Shown one piece after another: positions 1 through 10,439 of a stretch of 64,000 nt of DNA. The number at the start of each line of letters is the position of its first letter. The first letter of the stretch is position 1. Under the pieces are notes generated by a model. That model was not told the origin of the DNA, did no database searches, and was given only the letters and a program-made list of their open reading frames with translations. The position numbers and the translations under genes are program-made. This DNA comes from Hypericum androsaemum (lineage: Eukaryota > Streptophyta > Magnoliopsida > Malpighiales > Hypericaceae), in the NCBI GenBank assembly GCA_963995505.1, contig OZ023180.1:17436689-17500688 (forward strand), given 5' to 3'.

Positions 1-280
1 GAAAAGATTAAGGAGAGAATTAGTAATAGTATAGTTGTACTTGTCACCATTCATATACGCGTGTAGAATAAAACAAATTTCCCTATGGTTCGTGCCCATT
101 ATTTTTGTCGTTTTTGAATTAATTATTTTTCATAATTTGAAATTATGGTACTACAAAATAAGCAATGGGTTTGTTCGTTGGGTTGCCGTTTGATCTGTTT
201 GACGAGTTTGAGCTACTGATCAGTTCAATAATTTTTGCAAATTGTCCTGGGGTCCCGGAGATATGGCCAAAATTTTAAGG
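1..280. other. Intergenic, nothing recognised
   Basis: AT-rich sequence on the outer side of the first foldback element. I see no coding signal, RNA gene or clear repeat here. Short ORFs have no family resemblance. Confidence 0.5.
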
Positions 281-541
281 GAAATTGGGAAAATTATGCT
301 CAAGTTCCTGTGGTTTGGTTTCCTTTCCTTTCGGGTCCCTGCATTTCTAAAATCCATGTTGACGTCTCCCGTGTTTGATTTTAGAAACTCTCGGGTCCGT
401 CGTTGAGTCATTTTTTTCAATTTTTGTCATGAAAATGATCAAAATGTCCTTAAACAAAAAATAAAAGATCTCTCTCCTTCCTCCCTCTTCACTTTCCTCA
501 CCCCATCAGAGGTTCTAATCGGAAATGACCACCACGTGTCC
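281..541 (+). repeat. Left inverted arm of foldback element
   Basis: This arm is the approximate reverse complement of 1182-1455. Its inner end includes a copy of coding sequence from the captured DUF868 fragment (the stretch encoding TPSEVLIGNDHHVS on the opposite arm), so the inverted repeat extends past the terminal repeat into captured gene sequence. Confidence 0.7.
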
Positions 542-586
542 CACGAGATATTAACGGTGACCCCGTCGACCTCCTCCTCCCCATCA

Positions 587-1299
587 TCAACCCAAACGAC
601 CACCATTCTTCTCTCCTTCCTCCACCATCTCCTCGTCCTCTTCCGCCCCTAAAGTCTCGAACTTGAACATAAAAATTGCGTGCTCGCCGCCGCCATTACC
701 TTGGAAAAGCCAGTTATAAACGTCCCACGAGATATTAACGTTGACCTTGTCGACCTCCACCTTCTCGCTTCCTCGGAACTTCCACTTCAGCCTCTTCACT
801 AACAAAACCCTAGCTTTGTCGACGTTGAACGACAGCCTGGCGTCGCTGTTGACGGAGCAATCTATGGTGATCTCCCTATTCTTGCCGCCGAGTCTGGCTT
901 TAGTCTTGAACGTTTTGTGGCCATACACGTGTTCCCTTCTTAGGACGAGGTTTTGGTCGTCGACGAGGAGGACTAGGTCGTGGTCAACGACGGTGGCTAT
1001 GTAGAAGTTGGAGATGGGTTCGGGGCCCATTTGGCCAAATCGGGCCTTGGTTAGATCCCAGTAGAGGCAAAGTTGGGTGGGGCGACGGGGTGGGGAAGTG
1101 GTATTTTCTTGGAGCCGTGCTTTCTCCAGAAATTGAAGGGCTTCAGGTGGAGGTGGAACGAGACGGTGGCGGAGGAGGAGGGGGACACGTGGTGGTCGTT
1201 TCCGATTAGAACCTCCGATGGGGTGAGGAAGAAGAAGGTGAAGTGGGGGAAGGAGAGATTTTTTCTTTTTTTGTTTAAGGGCATTTTGGTCATTTTCAT
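587..1299 (-). pseudogene. DUF868 family gene fragment, frameshifted
   Basis: On the minus strand, 587-1030 and its upstream extension encode a DUF868-like protein segment: LYWDLTKARFG, then PISNFYIATVVDHDLVLL, then a basic and hydrophobic C-terminal part with VLLVKRLKWKFRGSEKVEV. The preceding family block (VSFHLHLKPFNFWRKHGSK) lies in another frame at 1120-1200, so there is a frameshift near 1085-1100. The usual N-terminal part is replaced by foldback-arm sequence. DUF868 proteins are plant-specific with no known biochemical role. A 37-bp stretch at 537-573 is repeated at 720-757, suggesting template switching when the arm formed. It is a captured, non-functional copy. Confidence 0.7.
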
Positions 1300-1455
1300 G
1301 ACAAAAAAAGAAAAAAAGGACTCGTGACGTCAGCGAGAGACCCGAGAGTTTCTAAAACCAAACACGGGGGACGTCAGCATAGATTTTAGAAATGTAAGGA
1401 TCTGAGAGGGAGGGAAACCAAACTACAGAGACCTGAGCGTAATTTTTCCAATTTT
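1182..1455 (-). repeat. Right inverted arm of foldback element
   Basis: Reverse-complement partner of 281-541. It carries the 5' part of the broken DUF868 reading frame on the minus strand and ends in a sequence close to the complement of the left outer end. Confidence 0.7.
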
Positions 1456-1569
1456 TAATGTGGCATTTACTATTGATTGACATTTTTTTCCCTTCTCCCA
1501 AGTTCAAAAGTATTACTCACAGGTTCCTAGCATTAGAATTGAAATTTTTTTTCCGACAGAGGAACTTGA

Positions 1570-1938
1570 AAAGACCCAATTGGCAATTGCTGCTCTGTAA
1601 GAAATAACCCAAAAATAACCTAACCTCTTATAAAAGCCCTAAACACTCCCAGTTTAAGTGTGTCTTCCAAACAATACTCAATATTGACCCAACTCCTAGC
1701 TCGAAAGTGAGAAAGATGTTTGAAGGAGCAAGAGCTTGGGTTATGGACGAAGCTTGAAGCTTGAATTTTTTATAGGCATTCAGGTTATAAGTGAAACTTG
1801 AAGCTTTGGTTCTTTCGAGATAGTTGGATTCTCGGGGAAGCATGAAGCTTGTGTTCTTTTGAGGTAGCTAGTTCTCGGTGAAGCTTGAAGATTGGGTCAA
1901 TTCGAAGCTCGTGTCTACCTATAACAAATGGTATCAAG
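1570..1938 (+). mobile_element. Probable LTR remnant with primer-binding site
   Basis: The block ends with cctataaca followed by a sequence close to a tRNA-Met primer-binding site (tggtatcaagc at 1929-1939). This is the layout of a 5' LTR and the start of an internal region. It contains two degenerate copies of a roughly 50-bp unit with gaagcttgaag and gttctttcgag or gttcttttgag. The left boundary is unclear and no internal retroelement genes follow. Confidence 0.4.
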
Positions 1939-1939
1939 C

Positions 1940-2761
1940 ATATATACAAAATAGTAGGATACAAAAATTAATCTACTATTTAATGAACACACCTTAATTG
2001 ATGAACATGCAGATCAAATGCTTTTGAATTATGGGAATAATAGTAGCTTTTAGTTTCTGACTAACAAATATTACTATGTTTTTCACGTTTTGTAAATGTG
2101 TGAAGATGTGAAAACAATAAATCTCATCGTTCGGGCAGACCACATTTTTTTGGATGGACACCAAAATTGGAAAATTTTGGAAACGGACCCAGAGTAGTAA
2201 AACTTAATAGTTCCGACACCTGATTGGGAAAACCCCCACTAATAAAGCTCAATCATAACATTAATTTGGCTAGAAGAGATTTGTACTTTATTGATTTTTT
2301 AAAAAGATTTATTAAATTTTTTCTTTGCCCTAGAGGCGTCCCTTCACTAATAAAGCACCATCTTATTGCACGCCAAATATTTTGACAAATAGTTGGTAAA
2401 AAAAAAATTCATTTGAAACATATTGAGTTCATGTCTTAGGGAAAAAAAATTAAGAGAATTGATACTTAACCATGAACACTAGAAATAAAAAAAGTCAACT
2501 AACCTTTGCTTTCTCCGGATTTGGTTTATATAAACTAGGGAAAAGGGAAACACTTTCAAAGGGAAAAAAACGCAGTCTTTCATTGATAAGACGATAATTG
2601 TAAACCACATATTTAGTCGTCCAATCCAACTTTGGTGAATCTATAGTCATCCCATTTGGGTTTACTCATTCAAAAGTTGATAGTTGACTCCGGCTGTATA
2701 AAGAGTCCTTCGATGGGGTGTGGCCAATCTTTGACTTTTAGCTTCTTTTAACAGTATCTTC
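1940..2761. other. Intergenic, nothing recognised
   Basis: AT-rich spacer between the LTR remnant and the gypsy-like element. I see no coding region or RNA gene. The last five bases (tcttc) are the left target-site duplication of the next element. Confidence 0.5.
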
Positions 2762-3098
2762 TGTCACGTGCTGAATTTAATAATTGCCTAGTCAAGGCAC
2801 GTCAGCAGTAGTCGGTTATTGTTTTTATTATCTTATCATCATTTGAATTGCCATTTGAATTCATAATCCACAATTGTGGGGATTAGCTCCTGGAATCGTG
2901 GAAGTAGCTGAGTATCACGATGGTCTCGGAAGGTGGGTTATTCCCCTCCCTGGCATTGCTATAAATTTGTACTTGCAGTGGATAATTAATCATCATATGA
3001 AATATAATTATCCTCAATTGCTTCTCTTCGTATCTTAATTCTTCTCATTCCCACCTTTCTTTCTAAATTCTTCCTTCTATCAATCTTGTAACGTAACA
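2762..3098 (+). repeat. 5' LTR of the Gag-protease element
   Basis: It starts tgtcacgtgctgaatt and ends cttgtaacgtaaca. It is 337 bp long and matches 4728-5052 except for an extra 12 bp (gccatttgaatt, a local duplication) and about four substitutions. A TATA-like tataaat lies at 2960-2966. Confidence 0.93.
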
Positions 3099-3113
3099 CC
3101 TGGTATCAGAGCC
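3099..3113 (+). other. Primer-binding site (tRNA-Met type)
   Basis: The sequence cctggtatcagagcc directly follows the 5' LTR. The core tggtatcagagc is the usual complement of the 3' end of initiator tRNA-Met in plant LTR elements. Confidence 0.9.
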
Positions 3114-3121
3114 ATACTGCC

Positions 3122-4699
3122 ATGGAGACGCGCTCAACAGATTTGAAAAAGCTCGAACAGTTAATCATCTCCTTGTCACAGGAGACCGACGCAAAGTTGC
3201 AAGCGCAATGGGATCGGATGGAAGGCCATTTCCGCGAGTCCGAGGCCAGGTCCGAAGCAAAGTTCGAACGAGTGCACGCCGAGCTCCAAGCCCTCGCTTT
3301 TTGGCCTTCTGGTGAGACTGTCATGGCGCGAACGGACAAGGATAAGGGGATCCTGGGGGCCTCTCCAGCAGAATCGGAGGTATCGGGATCACCCGCTACA
3401 GGAGCCAATGCTATTCCAATAGCCCGTCGACCGAGCGGAGAGGTCTACCTAAAGACAAGGTTGAACTTTCCTGAGTTTTGCCCAACCAATCCAAGACACT
3501 GGATCCGCAAGTGCGAAAATTACTTCGAAATCAACGAAGTTGCAGATGCTCGACGGATCAAATTGGCAAGCTTGCATTTGGATGAAGAAGGCGAGATTTG
3601 GTTCGATGGCTGGTTCCTACAGAACCGCAATGCTACGTGGACTCAATTCGTTGACAACTTATGCCAACGATTTGGATCTCGAAGCTCCGCTACCATCGTC
3701 GAAGAGTTCAACCACCTCCAGCAATCCGGAAGCGTCAATGAATATGTGCGCAAGTTCGAGGAACTCAAGGGCATGATGATTCGAGAGAATTCTACTCTCT
3801 CGGACAGGTATTTTGTGTATAGCTTTATTGGTGGGCTAACCGATACTCTAAAGTCCTTGGTCCGTACACATTTTCCAGCTTCAATGGGCGATGCAATTGA
3901 GCTAGCGCGATTGCATGAATCCGCTATCAAATCAGCAAGCAAAGACAACCCTGTGCGACCAGCAACTTCGACAACTCCATCACCTGCTGGATCGAAGCTT
4001 AATTACTACGTTCGGGAGAACAATTCCGACAAGAAGGAGAACCCATGTCGTCGATGTGGAGAACAGTGGTTCAAGGGGCATTTTTGTAATGGAAACCGAG
4101 TTGGTGGAATTAATCTAATGGAAGAGACAGTTGGGGATTTGGCTAGACCTCCTGAAGAGATCGAACAAGGTAGGGATGAAGGATTGGTCGAAATTTCCAT
4201 GCATGCTATACACGGTAGTAGTGGAATTGGGACTTTGAAGCTTAATGGATCCATTCGAGGTCAAAATGTATGGATCCTTTTGGACACAGGGAGTACAGGT
4301 TCTTTCCTAGGCGCAAAATTGGTTGGAGATCTTAAGTTGGATGTCCTGGAGACAAGTGAGATAACTATTTCTCTCGCCAACGGGGTCAAGGTCACTTGCT
4401 CGAGAATTTGCCCGGAATTAGAATGGAAAATGTGTGGTAGCAATTTTAAATGTGATTTTCGAGTTTTGGAACTTGGAACCTATGACATGGTTCTTGGGAC
4501 CGATTGGATGCATGGAGTTAATTCGGTAACATTTGATTTTGTTCGTGCTCAAGCTACAATCCGGAGTAATGGTAAAAAAATTGTGCTTAAGGGTCAACCT
4601 ACTAATGATGTTGCTGAATTGAGTTGCTTAAGGGAAGAACCTCCGCTCAAGACTATTGCTCTGAGTTCAATTCCAGGGTGGCCAAATCTGAATTCTTGA
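3122..4699 (+). CDS. Gag-aspartic protease polyprotein of a gypsy-like element
   Basis: An intact 525-residue ORF. Residues 1-60 are charged and coiled-coil-like. Around residues 105-250 there is a plant retrotransposon gag domain (WFDGWFLQNRNATWTQFV and a following YVRKFEELK block). Residues C309, C312 and C322 with the adjacent GH form a zinc knuckle (CRRCGEQWFKGHFC). A retroviral-type aspartic protease follows with the catalytic D-T-G at 388-390 (LLDTGSTGSFL) and the flap and C-terminal block MVLGTDWMHG. Gag would form particles and package RNA; the protease would mature it. The start is the first ATG after the primer-binding site. No stop or frameshift interrupts it, unlike every other retroelement ORF in the window except the gag at the right edge. 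Confidence 0.93.
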   Translation: METRSTDLKKLEQLIISLSQETDAKLQAQWDRMEGHFRESEARSEAKFERVHAELQALAFWPSGETVMARTDKDKGILGASPAESEVSGSPATGANAIPIARRPSGEVYLKTRLNFPEFCPTNPRHWIRKCENYFEINEVADARRIKLASLHLDEEGEIWFDGWFLQNRNATWTQFVDNLCQRFGSRSSATIVEEFNHLQQSGSVNEYVRKFEELKGMMIRENSTLSDRYFVYSFIGGLTDTLKSLVRTHFPASMGDAIELARLHESAIKSASKDNPVRPATSTTPSPAGSKLNYYVRENNSDKKENPCRRCGEQWFKGHFCNGNRVGGINLMEETVGDLARPPEEIEQGRDEGLVEISMHAIHGSSGIGTLKLNGSIRGQNVWILLDTGSTGSFLGAKLVGDLKLDVLETSEITISLANGVKVTCSRICPELEWKMCGSNFKCDFRVLELGTYDMVLGTDWMHGVNSVTFDFVRAQATIRSNGKKIVLKGQPTNDVAELSCLREEPPLKTIALSSIPGWPNLNS

Positions 4700-4727
4700 G
4701 GCAAGAATTCTTTCAAGGGAGGTCGGG

Positions 4728-5052
4728 TGTCACGTGCTGAATTCAATAATTGCCTAGTCAAGGCACGTCAGCAGTAGTCGGTTATTGTTTCTATTATCTT
4801 ATCATCATTTGAATTCATAATCCACAATTGTGGGGATTAGCTCCTGGAATCGTGGAAGTAGCTGAGTATCACGATGGTCTCGGAAGGTGGGTTATTCCCC
4901 TCCCTGGCATTGCTATAAATTTGTACTTGCAGTGGATAATTAATCATCATATGAAATATAATTATCCTCAATTGCTTCTCTTCGTATCTTAATTCTTCTC
5001 ATTCCCACCTTTCTTTCTAAATTTTTCCTTCTATCAATCTTGTAACGTAACA
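4728..5052 (+). repeat. 3' LTR of the Gag-protease element
   Basis: This 325-bp copy of the 5' LTR is preceded by a purine-rich tract (aagggaggtcggg). It lacks the 12-bp duplication found in the 5' copy. Confidence 0.93.
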
Positions 5053-5057
5053 TCCTC

Positions 5058-5446
5058 CGAAATAGTCATTCTTCCGAAAAAGAAGCTGCAAATTTGGATT
5101 CTTTTGATTCTTTGTCAAAACAAATCTCTATTCTATTCCCACCAAGAAAAAAAAGAAATCTATTATATTTTGTGTGCGTAAGATACCATCGCAATAATAG
5201 TTTAGAGCTTTTATATTTTCTCTGCTGACTCTGATTTTTTTCAACTCTTCAAAAAAAAAAAATCTAGATGCATTAGCCGAATGGTATACACATACAATTG
5301 TGCATTATTGCATGTAGCCCCCAATAGCATATAGTAAAGAGAGGAGAGAGGAAAATGGATAAAAATTCAGCACATGCATCGAAATTAAATGGAAATAATT
5401 GCATTAGTAGCCAGAAAATATATTTGTATTGTTGATTGCAATTTAA
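5058..5446. other. Spacer downstream of the receptor kinase gene
   Basis: AT-rich sequence between the retroelement and the stop codon of the minus-strand kinase gene; it should contain that gene's 3' untranslated region. I see no other feature. Confidence 0.5.
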
Positions 5447-8400
5447 TCATTTGAAGCCGGTTAGCCTTAGGGTGTCCAATGGCTGGCGTACATTATGGGA
5501 CAATTCCTGTGACACAAAACGCATAGTTGGTCTCTCTCCCGGGCTGGTGCTAGTGCACGCCAATGCAGTCTTGAAAATTAAAGCTACTTGGTCAACTATT
5601 TGGCCTTGCGGAGGTTGCAACCGCTGGTCTAACAGATCCTCGAGCTGCAATCGAGAGTCGTCACCCGAAGTTATTAGAAGGTCTCCTGGGTGCCTTCCCA
5701 TCATCACTTCTAATGCCACCACCCCGAAGCTGTACACGTCGCACTTGTCTGTTACTCGTGCTGTCTGCGCCAACTCTGCAATGACGTAGCCAGAAAATCA
5801 AATTTAATGGTCAAATCGCACTTACAAGAGAATGCATTGAATTAGTTGGGAATGTCTGTGTACCTGGAGCCATGTAGCCATAAGAGCCGGCAACTGAAGT
5901 CCAGTTGGATGAACCTGCATTCAACAGCCTGGCCGTGCCAAAATCCGAGAGCCGCGGCTCGAAGTCCGGTTCGAGCAACACATTGTTGATGGAAATGTCA
6001 CGGTGCACAACAGGAGGAGAGCAGTCGTGGTGCAAATATGCAACTGCATGAGCCAGCCCTTGCACTATCCTCACCCTCGTAGCCCAATCAAGCTCTGCTC
6101 CCCCTTCCACTCCGTACAATACTTTTCCCAAGCTGCCTCTCTCGACGTACTCGTAGACCAGGTGCAAGCATCCCATCTTTGAGCAGAATCCGTACAGCTT
6201 GATTATGTTCCTGTGCCTTATCTCTGTCAGCATTCGGATTTCGTTCTCGAAGCTCTCGGGAATGATGGCCGGTATGTCTGCAGAATCCGAGAAGTTGAGC
6301 TTCTTGACTGCAACAACTTGACCTGTGGGAAGTACGGCTTTGTAAACGGTTCCAAACCCTCCTCTGCCAATGTAGTATTTCTCATTGAAGCCATCTGTGG
6401 CCTTCACAATGTCACCAAATGTGAATCTGCCTTCTCTTTCCCATATCATCGACTCGAAGCTCTCGTCGTCTTTTCCCTTTCGTGTCTCGTCGTCTTCGAG
6501 TCTGGTCGTGCGTCGCATCAGGACTAGTGCGAGGCATAGTGCTACCAGGAATGTCAATACACAAACGGGTACGAGGACGCCAATAAGGATCCGTTTGTGT
6601 TTACTCGATGATCCGCCATTCGAACCCGTTGATGGACATGTAGATAGTCCTTGCACTTCCCCGCAGAGGCCAGCATTTCCAGCAAAACTTGCTGCAGATG
6701 CATTTTGGAAAACACCAGAAGTTGGGATGGGGCCTGTCAGGTTGTTGTACGAGAAATCAAACGAACTCAAACTAACCATTTCGGACAATGCTGATGGGAT
6801 TAGACCGGAGATCTCATTGTGAGAGATGTTCAGATTCTCGAGCGAAGTGAGCTTCCCTAAACTTTGAGGGATGGTTCCCGAAATCGAGTTGCTACTGAGG
6901 TCCAACAAGGTCTGCAAGGTGATCAAGTTTCCGAGCTCGAACGGGATCGCACCTGATAGATTGTTGCGACCAAGGTCCAGGGTCAGCAGCTTCTCCAAAT
7001 CTCCAAGCTGCTCAGGAATACTTCCGGTCAGACGATTATCAGACAGATCAAGAGATTCCAGCACTGTCAAATTGCCCAATGTAGAGGGGATCTCTCCTTC
7101 TAAATGGTTGTTGCTCAAATTGAGCCTCAACAAAACGGTCAGATTTCCGAGTTCAAGAGGAATGGTGCCTGTCAGATCATTGGAAGCTAAACTCAGCCCT
7201 CCCAGGTTTGACAATTCTCCAAGCTCAACTGGGATGCTACCCGAAATCCTGTTTCTATCCATCAGAAGATTGGCGAGGCTCCCGCATTTTCCCCACGTCG
7301 ACGAGATTTCGCCAACGAACTGGTTGTCGCTGAAAGAAATGTAAGAGAGATCCGGATGAACTCCAAAAGCATCAGTGATGTTTCCTGTGAATCTGTTCCC
7401 GTCAAACCGGACCCTCACTAGTCCACTGCAGTTCCTCAAGCATGCTGGCAATGACCCTGTCAGGTTGTTGCCATTGACAGTAAGCTGTTGAAGAGCCAAA
7501 CTGCTGCATATTTCAGGTGGCAATTCTCCGGAGAAGCTGTTGTCCGAAAAGCTTGCATAGATCAGAAAAGACATGTTCGTCCCGAAGTCAGTCGGGATGC
7601 TGCCCGTGAAGTAATTGGTGAACAGGTTGAGCGTGGCCAAAGAGCTGAGGAGTGAAATGCTCCCTGGCAACTCACCATTCAGCTGGTTGGTATTGAGATC
7701 AAGAATCTGAAGGCTCGACATATTTCCGATCTCCGGTGGGATTGTCCCGTTAAGGCTGTTGTTGAAGAGGTTCAGGGTTTTAAGATTTGTGAGGTTCCCT
7801 AGTGTAGAAGGGATGGTTCCGGAGAGAGTGTTTCCTGAAAGGTCTAATTCCGACAGGTTTTCGAGGTTCCCTATGGATGATGGGATTGGACCAGAGTGTC
7901 TGTTGTTGTACAAGAAAAGAAGCTGAAGATTTGTCAAGAATCCAATTCTTGGTGGGATATTGCCAGACAAGAGATTGTTCTGAAGCTGCAATGAGCTAAG
8001 TCGGGTCCAATTCTCGACAAGACGAGGCAATACCTCGCCGGAGAACGAATTATCGGACAGACCAAGTTCGACCAACTTGTTTAGACTAGACAAGGAAAGA
8101 GGCAGCTCCCCACTCAGCTGGTTCTTGGCCAATGCCAAGTAGGTGAGATCAGTGCACATACCGAGCTCGGGAGGGATCGAAGAGTTCAAGGAATTCATCC
8201 TAAGATCAAGAAGTTGCAGACTTTTTAGCTTGCCTAAAGAAGAAGGGATGCTCCCCTGAAACGAGTTGTTGTACATTTCAACTATTTCGAGCCCCGAAAG
8301 GGAGCCAATAGTTTCAGGAATTTGACCACTAAAGAAGTTGTTGGCTATCCTAAGATGTTTGAGGCTGGAAAGTTTAGACAAGTTTGAAGACAACGGACCC

Positions 8401-9248
8401 CGGAACGAATTAGCTGTGAGGTTCAAGTACTCAAGCTTTCCTAGGTAGCTGAACACCGGTTCGGGTATCGAACCAGTGAACTGATTCTGTGACAAGTCCA
8501 GGAATGTCAAGTTCCGGGAACCGGAGACGAAACCAGGGAATTCTCCATCAAGGTTGTTGTAATAAAAGCTGAGATGTTGAAGCGAAGGAATTGCAGAGAA
8601 TGCAGACCAATCAGGGGTTTCCAAATAGTTTGCTCCCAGGTCTAAGTACCATACCTTGCCAAGATTGCTTATCTGATAAGGCACTGTTCCATTGAGATTG
8701 TTGTTGTAAAGACTCAGGTACCGGAGCTCCGTCAAGTCGCCTATCTCGGGAGGGATTTCGCCCGCGAAGAAGTTGGCGCTCAGGTCCAAGTAGGCCAGCA
8801 CGGAAAGGCTGCCAATCCCCGGAGGTATTGCCCCTCCAATGCTGGTGTTTTGGATGATGAACCCCCTGAGGCTGGCAGCAAATGGAGTGAAGTTGAACTC
8901 GGACAGCGTCCCGACAAGGTTGAGATTCGACAGGTCTATCTTCGAGGCCGTGGTTCCGTGCTCGTCGCAGGTAATGCCTGTCCAGTTGCAGAGGGCGTTT
9001 GCATTGGAGAGGGACCATGAAGTGGTGATCTCAGGAGGTGGGGAGTCGAGGGTGTTCTTCCATATTACAAGGGACTCTGCTTGGGCTAATGGTGATGGTT
9101 TCGCCTCAAGTGGAAGGGAGGAGAGGATGGAAATGTTGAGTAGAAGAAGCACAAGAAGCTTTCTGGTTCTCTGCATTTTGGTTTTGGTTGTGGGAGATCT
9201 GACCATGTATGTGCTTAAGGATGGATATGGCCAAGTACTTGCTGCCAA
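5447..9248 (-). CDS. LRR receptor-like protein kinase, MIK2-like
   Basis: Two exons on the minus strand: 9248-5864 and 5775-5447, with an 88-bp GT-AG intron that splits the APE codon of the kinase. The joined product is 1237 residues. Order: signal peptide (around [13 protein letters not shown]), an N-terminal cap with WTGITCD, more than twenty plant-type leucine-rich repeats (about 100-860), a transmembrane segment near 885-911, then a kinase: glycine loop GRGGFG at about 961, VAVKK lysine 982, HRD at 1082, DFG at 1102, APE after the intron. It is an RD-type kinase with all key residues, so likely active. Family members are plasma-membrane receptors for peptides or damage signals. The first ATG is 9248; Met25 (9176) fits the signal peptide better and may be the true start. 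No frameshift or stop is seen. The exact orthologue is uncertain. Confidence 0.92.
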
Positions 9249-9282
9249 GTTGTGTTATTATTTTATTCACTGGAGGTATGCC

Positions 9283-9450
9283 ATTTGAAAGGTGATAATT
9301 TTTTTTAATAAATATTTGACACTATTGCATTATCAAAGATTCGAACTTGATACCTAGTTAATTATTTGGTATACGGTTCACTGAGTCACCGACTATTCTA
9401 GATTCGAGCCAGATAGAATATTTTGAAAGGTGAAAAAATTCTTCCACCAA
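9283..9450 (-). repeat. SINE-derived sequence upstream of the receptor kinase
   Basis: Read on the minus strand, this holds a Pol III B-box-like stretch (aggtatcaagttcgaatc), the block gataatgcaatagtgtcaaat and the block tttttcacctttcaaaat. The same blocks occur at 10440-10665 and 29883-30073. The order is permuted, as if the tail of one copy meets the head of another. It lies within about 40-110 bp of the candidate kinase start codons, so it probably forms part of the promoter or leader. Confidence 0.55.
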
Positions 9451-10439
9451 ATATTCAGCATTAATGAATTCCAAAACACTCAAACTTAATATATTTGATT
9501 AAGATATATCACTACTTGATTGGTATTTTGGCTTTTTCCCTTAGCATATAGTTGACCAATCTTTTCACGCGGCTGAGCCTGAGATTATAAATAAATGCCA
9601 CAGTTGGAATATTTTTTTGTGGTCGTCCATATTGATTTTGCCAGAGCGGGGTTGGAGAATGCAACGACTAAATAAATGTAGTGAGTTTCTGGCTTCAATT
9701 CACATTGGATTGGAGGAGATTTTTTTTCCAACGATATTCTAATAGAGTTGTAGTTGACTAATTGTCCATTGCGGTGAACTTTCACAAGAGTCAACTGAAG
9801 ATGGATGTTTCCTATGTTAATGAGAATTTCGTATTTAATAATTTTTTGTAAGTGTATTTAATAAAGTTATAAAACCCAAAATGACGAAAAGAAAAACGGA
9901 AACATGAAAAATGTCCTTTTAGATGTCAGTTTCTTGTTACCGATCGAGTAAGGATGCCCTTCTCAAAAAAAACAATATCGAGTTCAAGTGTCCATTCGGT
10001 ACCGCTTCGGACGAACCATTCCATCATAACCGGACGAACTGTTTCATCATAGCTGAGCAACCCATTACATCATAACTGACCAACCCAGTGCGTGTTCTAG
10101 GACGGTCCTGGACGAATATGGTTCCCTCATTATATCACTATGCTAAATGCTATTGGTCAAACAACTTTACTTCACGAATCAATTTTATCTTCGGTCAAAG
10201 TCAACTGATGTAACAAATTTGGAGCAACTTTACTTTACAACCAACCAATTTTATTTTCAGTAGAAGTCAACTGTGTAACCAAATCAATTGTTAGACATTT
10301 TGGGAAAATGACAAATAGAAAAGACGGAACCAGATTTTCTGATTTTGGTTCATATAACCAAATGGGAATGCATTATCTCCAAAATGACTTGTCAACGCGT
10401 GATTAATAGAGAATAGTAGATCATCGAATGTTTCATCAA
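9451..10439. other. Intergenic, short tandem repeat only
   Basis: No gene is recognised. At 10011-10086 there are three degenerate copies of a 23-24-bp unit (acgaaccattccatcataac and variants). Confidence 0.5.

Larger units (their letters stand above)
281..1455. mobile_element. Foldback element with captured DUF868 fragment
   Basis: Two long imperfect inverted arms (about 281-541 and 1182-1455) flank a central segment holding part of a DUF868 gene on the minus strand. The arms match over roughly 260 bp at what looks like 80-90 percent identity, including the blocks gacgtc...cgtgtttg, tttctaaaatc, tcatgaaaatga and ggttctaatcgga. The outer ends read like aattgggaaaattatgctca on the left and its near complement on the right. 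The same end motif (ctcaggtctctg) recurs in the element at 23060-24153, so this is a family. No transposase is visible, so it is non-autonomous. Superfamily is uncertain (MULE-like foldback is one option); I could not identify a target-site duplication. Confidence 0.7.
2762..5052 (+). mobile_element. Non-autonomous gypsy-like LTR element (Gag-protease only)
   Basis: A compact 2.3-kb LTR retrotransposon: 5' LTR 2762-3098, primer-binding site 3099-3113, one intact ORF 3122-4699, purine tract 4713-4727, 3' LTR 4728-5052. The flanks tcttc (2757-2761) and tcctc (5053-5057) form a target-site duplication with one mismatch. The LTRs differ by one 12-bp indel and only a few substitutions, so insertion is recent. 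Reverse transcriptase, RNase H and integrase are absent: only 28 bp separate the ORF stop from the 3' LTR. It must use enzymes of an autonomous relative. This matches the published TR-GAG class of plant elements. Confidence 0.92.

Noticed and set aside
5811..5863. C-terminal tail [10 protein letters not shown]... of the receptor kinase
   Set aside because: It is intron translation. Splicing at 5863/5776 restores the APE motif and the rest of the kinase.
6213..9288. Plus-strand ORFs inside the receptor kinase region
   Set aside because: They are antisense shadows of the leucine-rich-repeat coding sequence and show no domain of their own.
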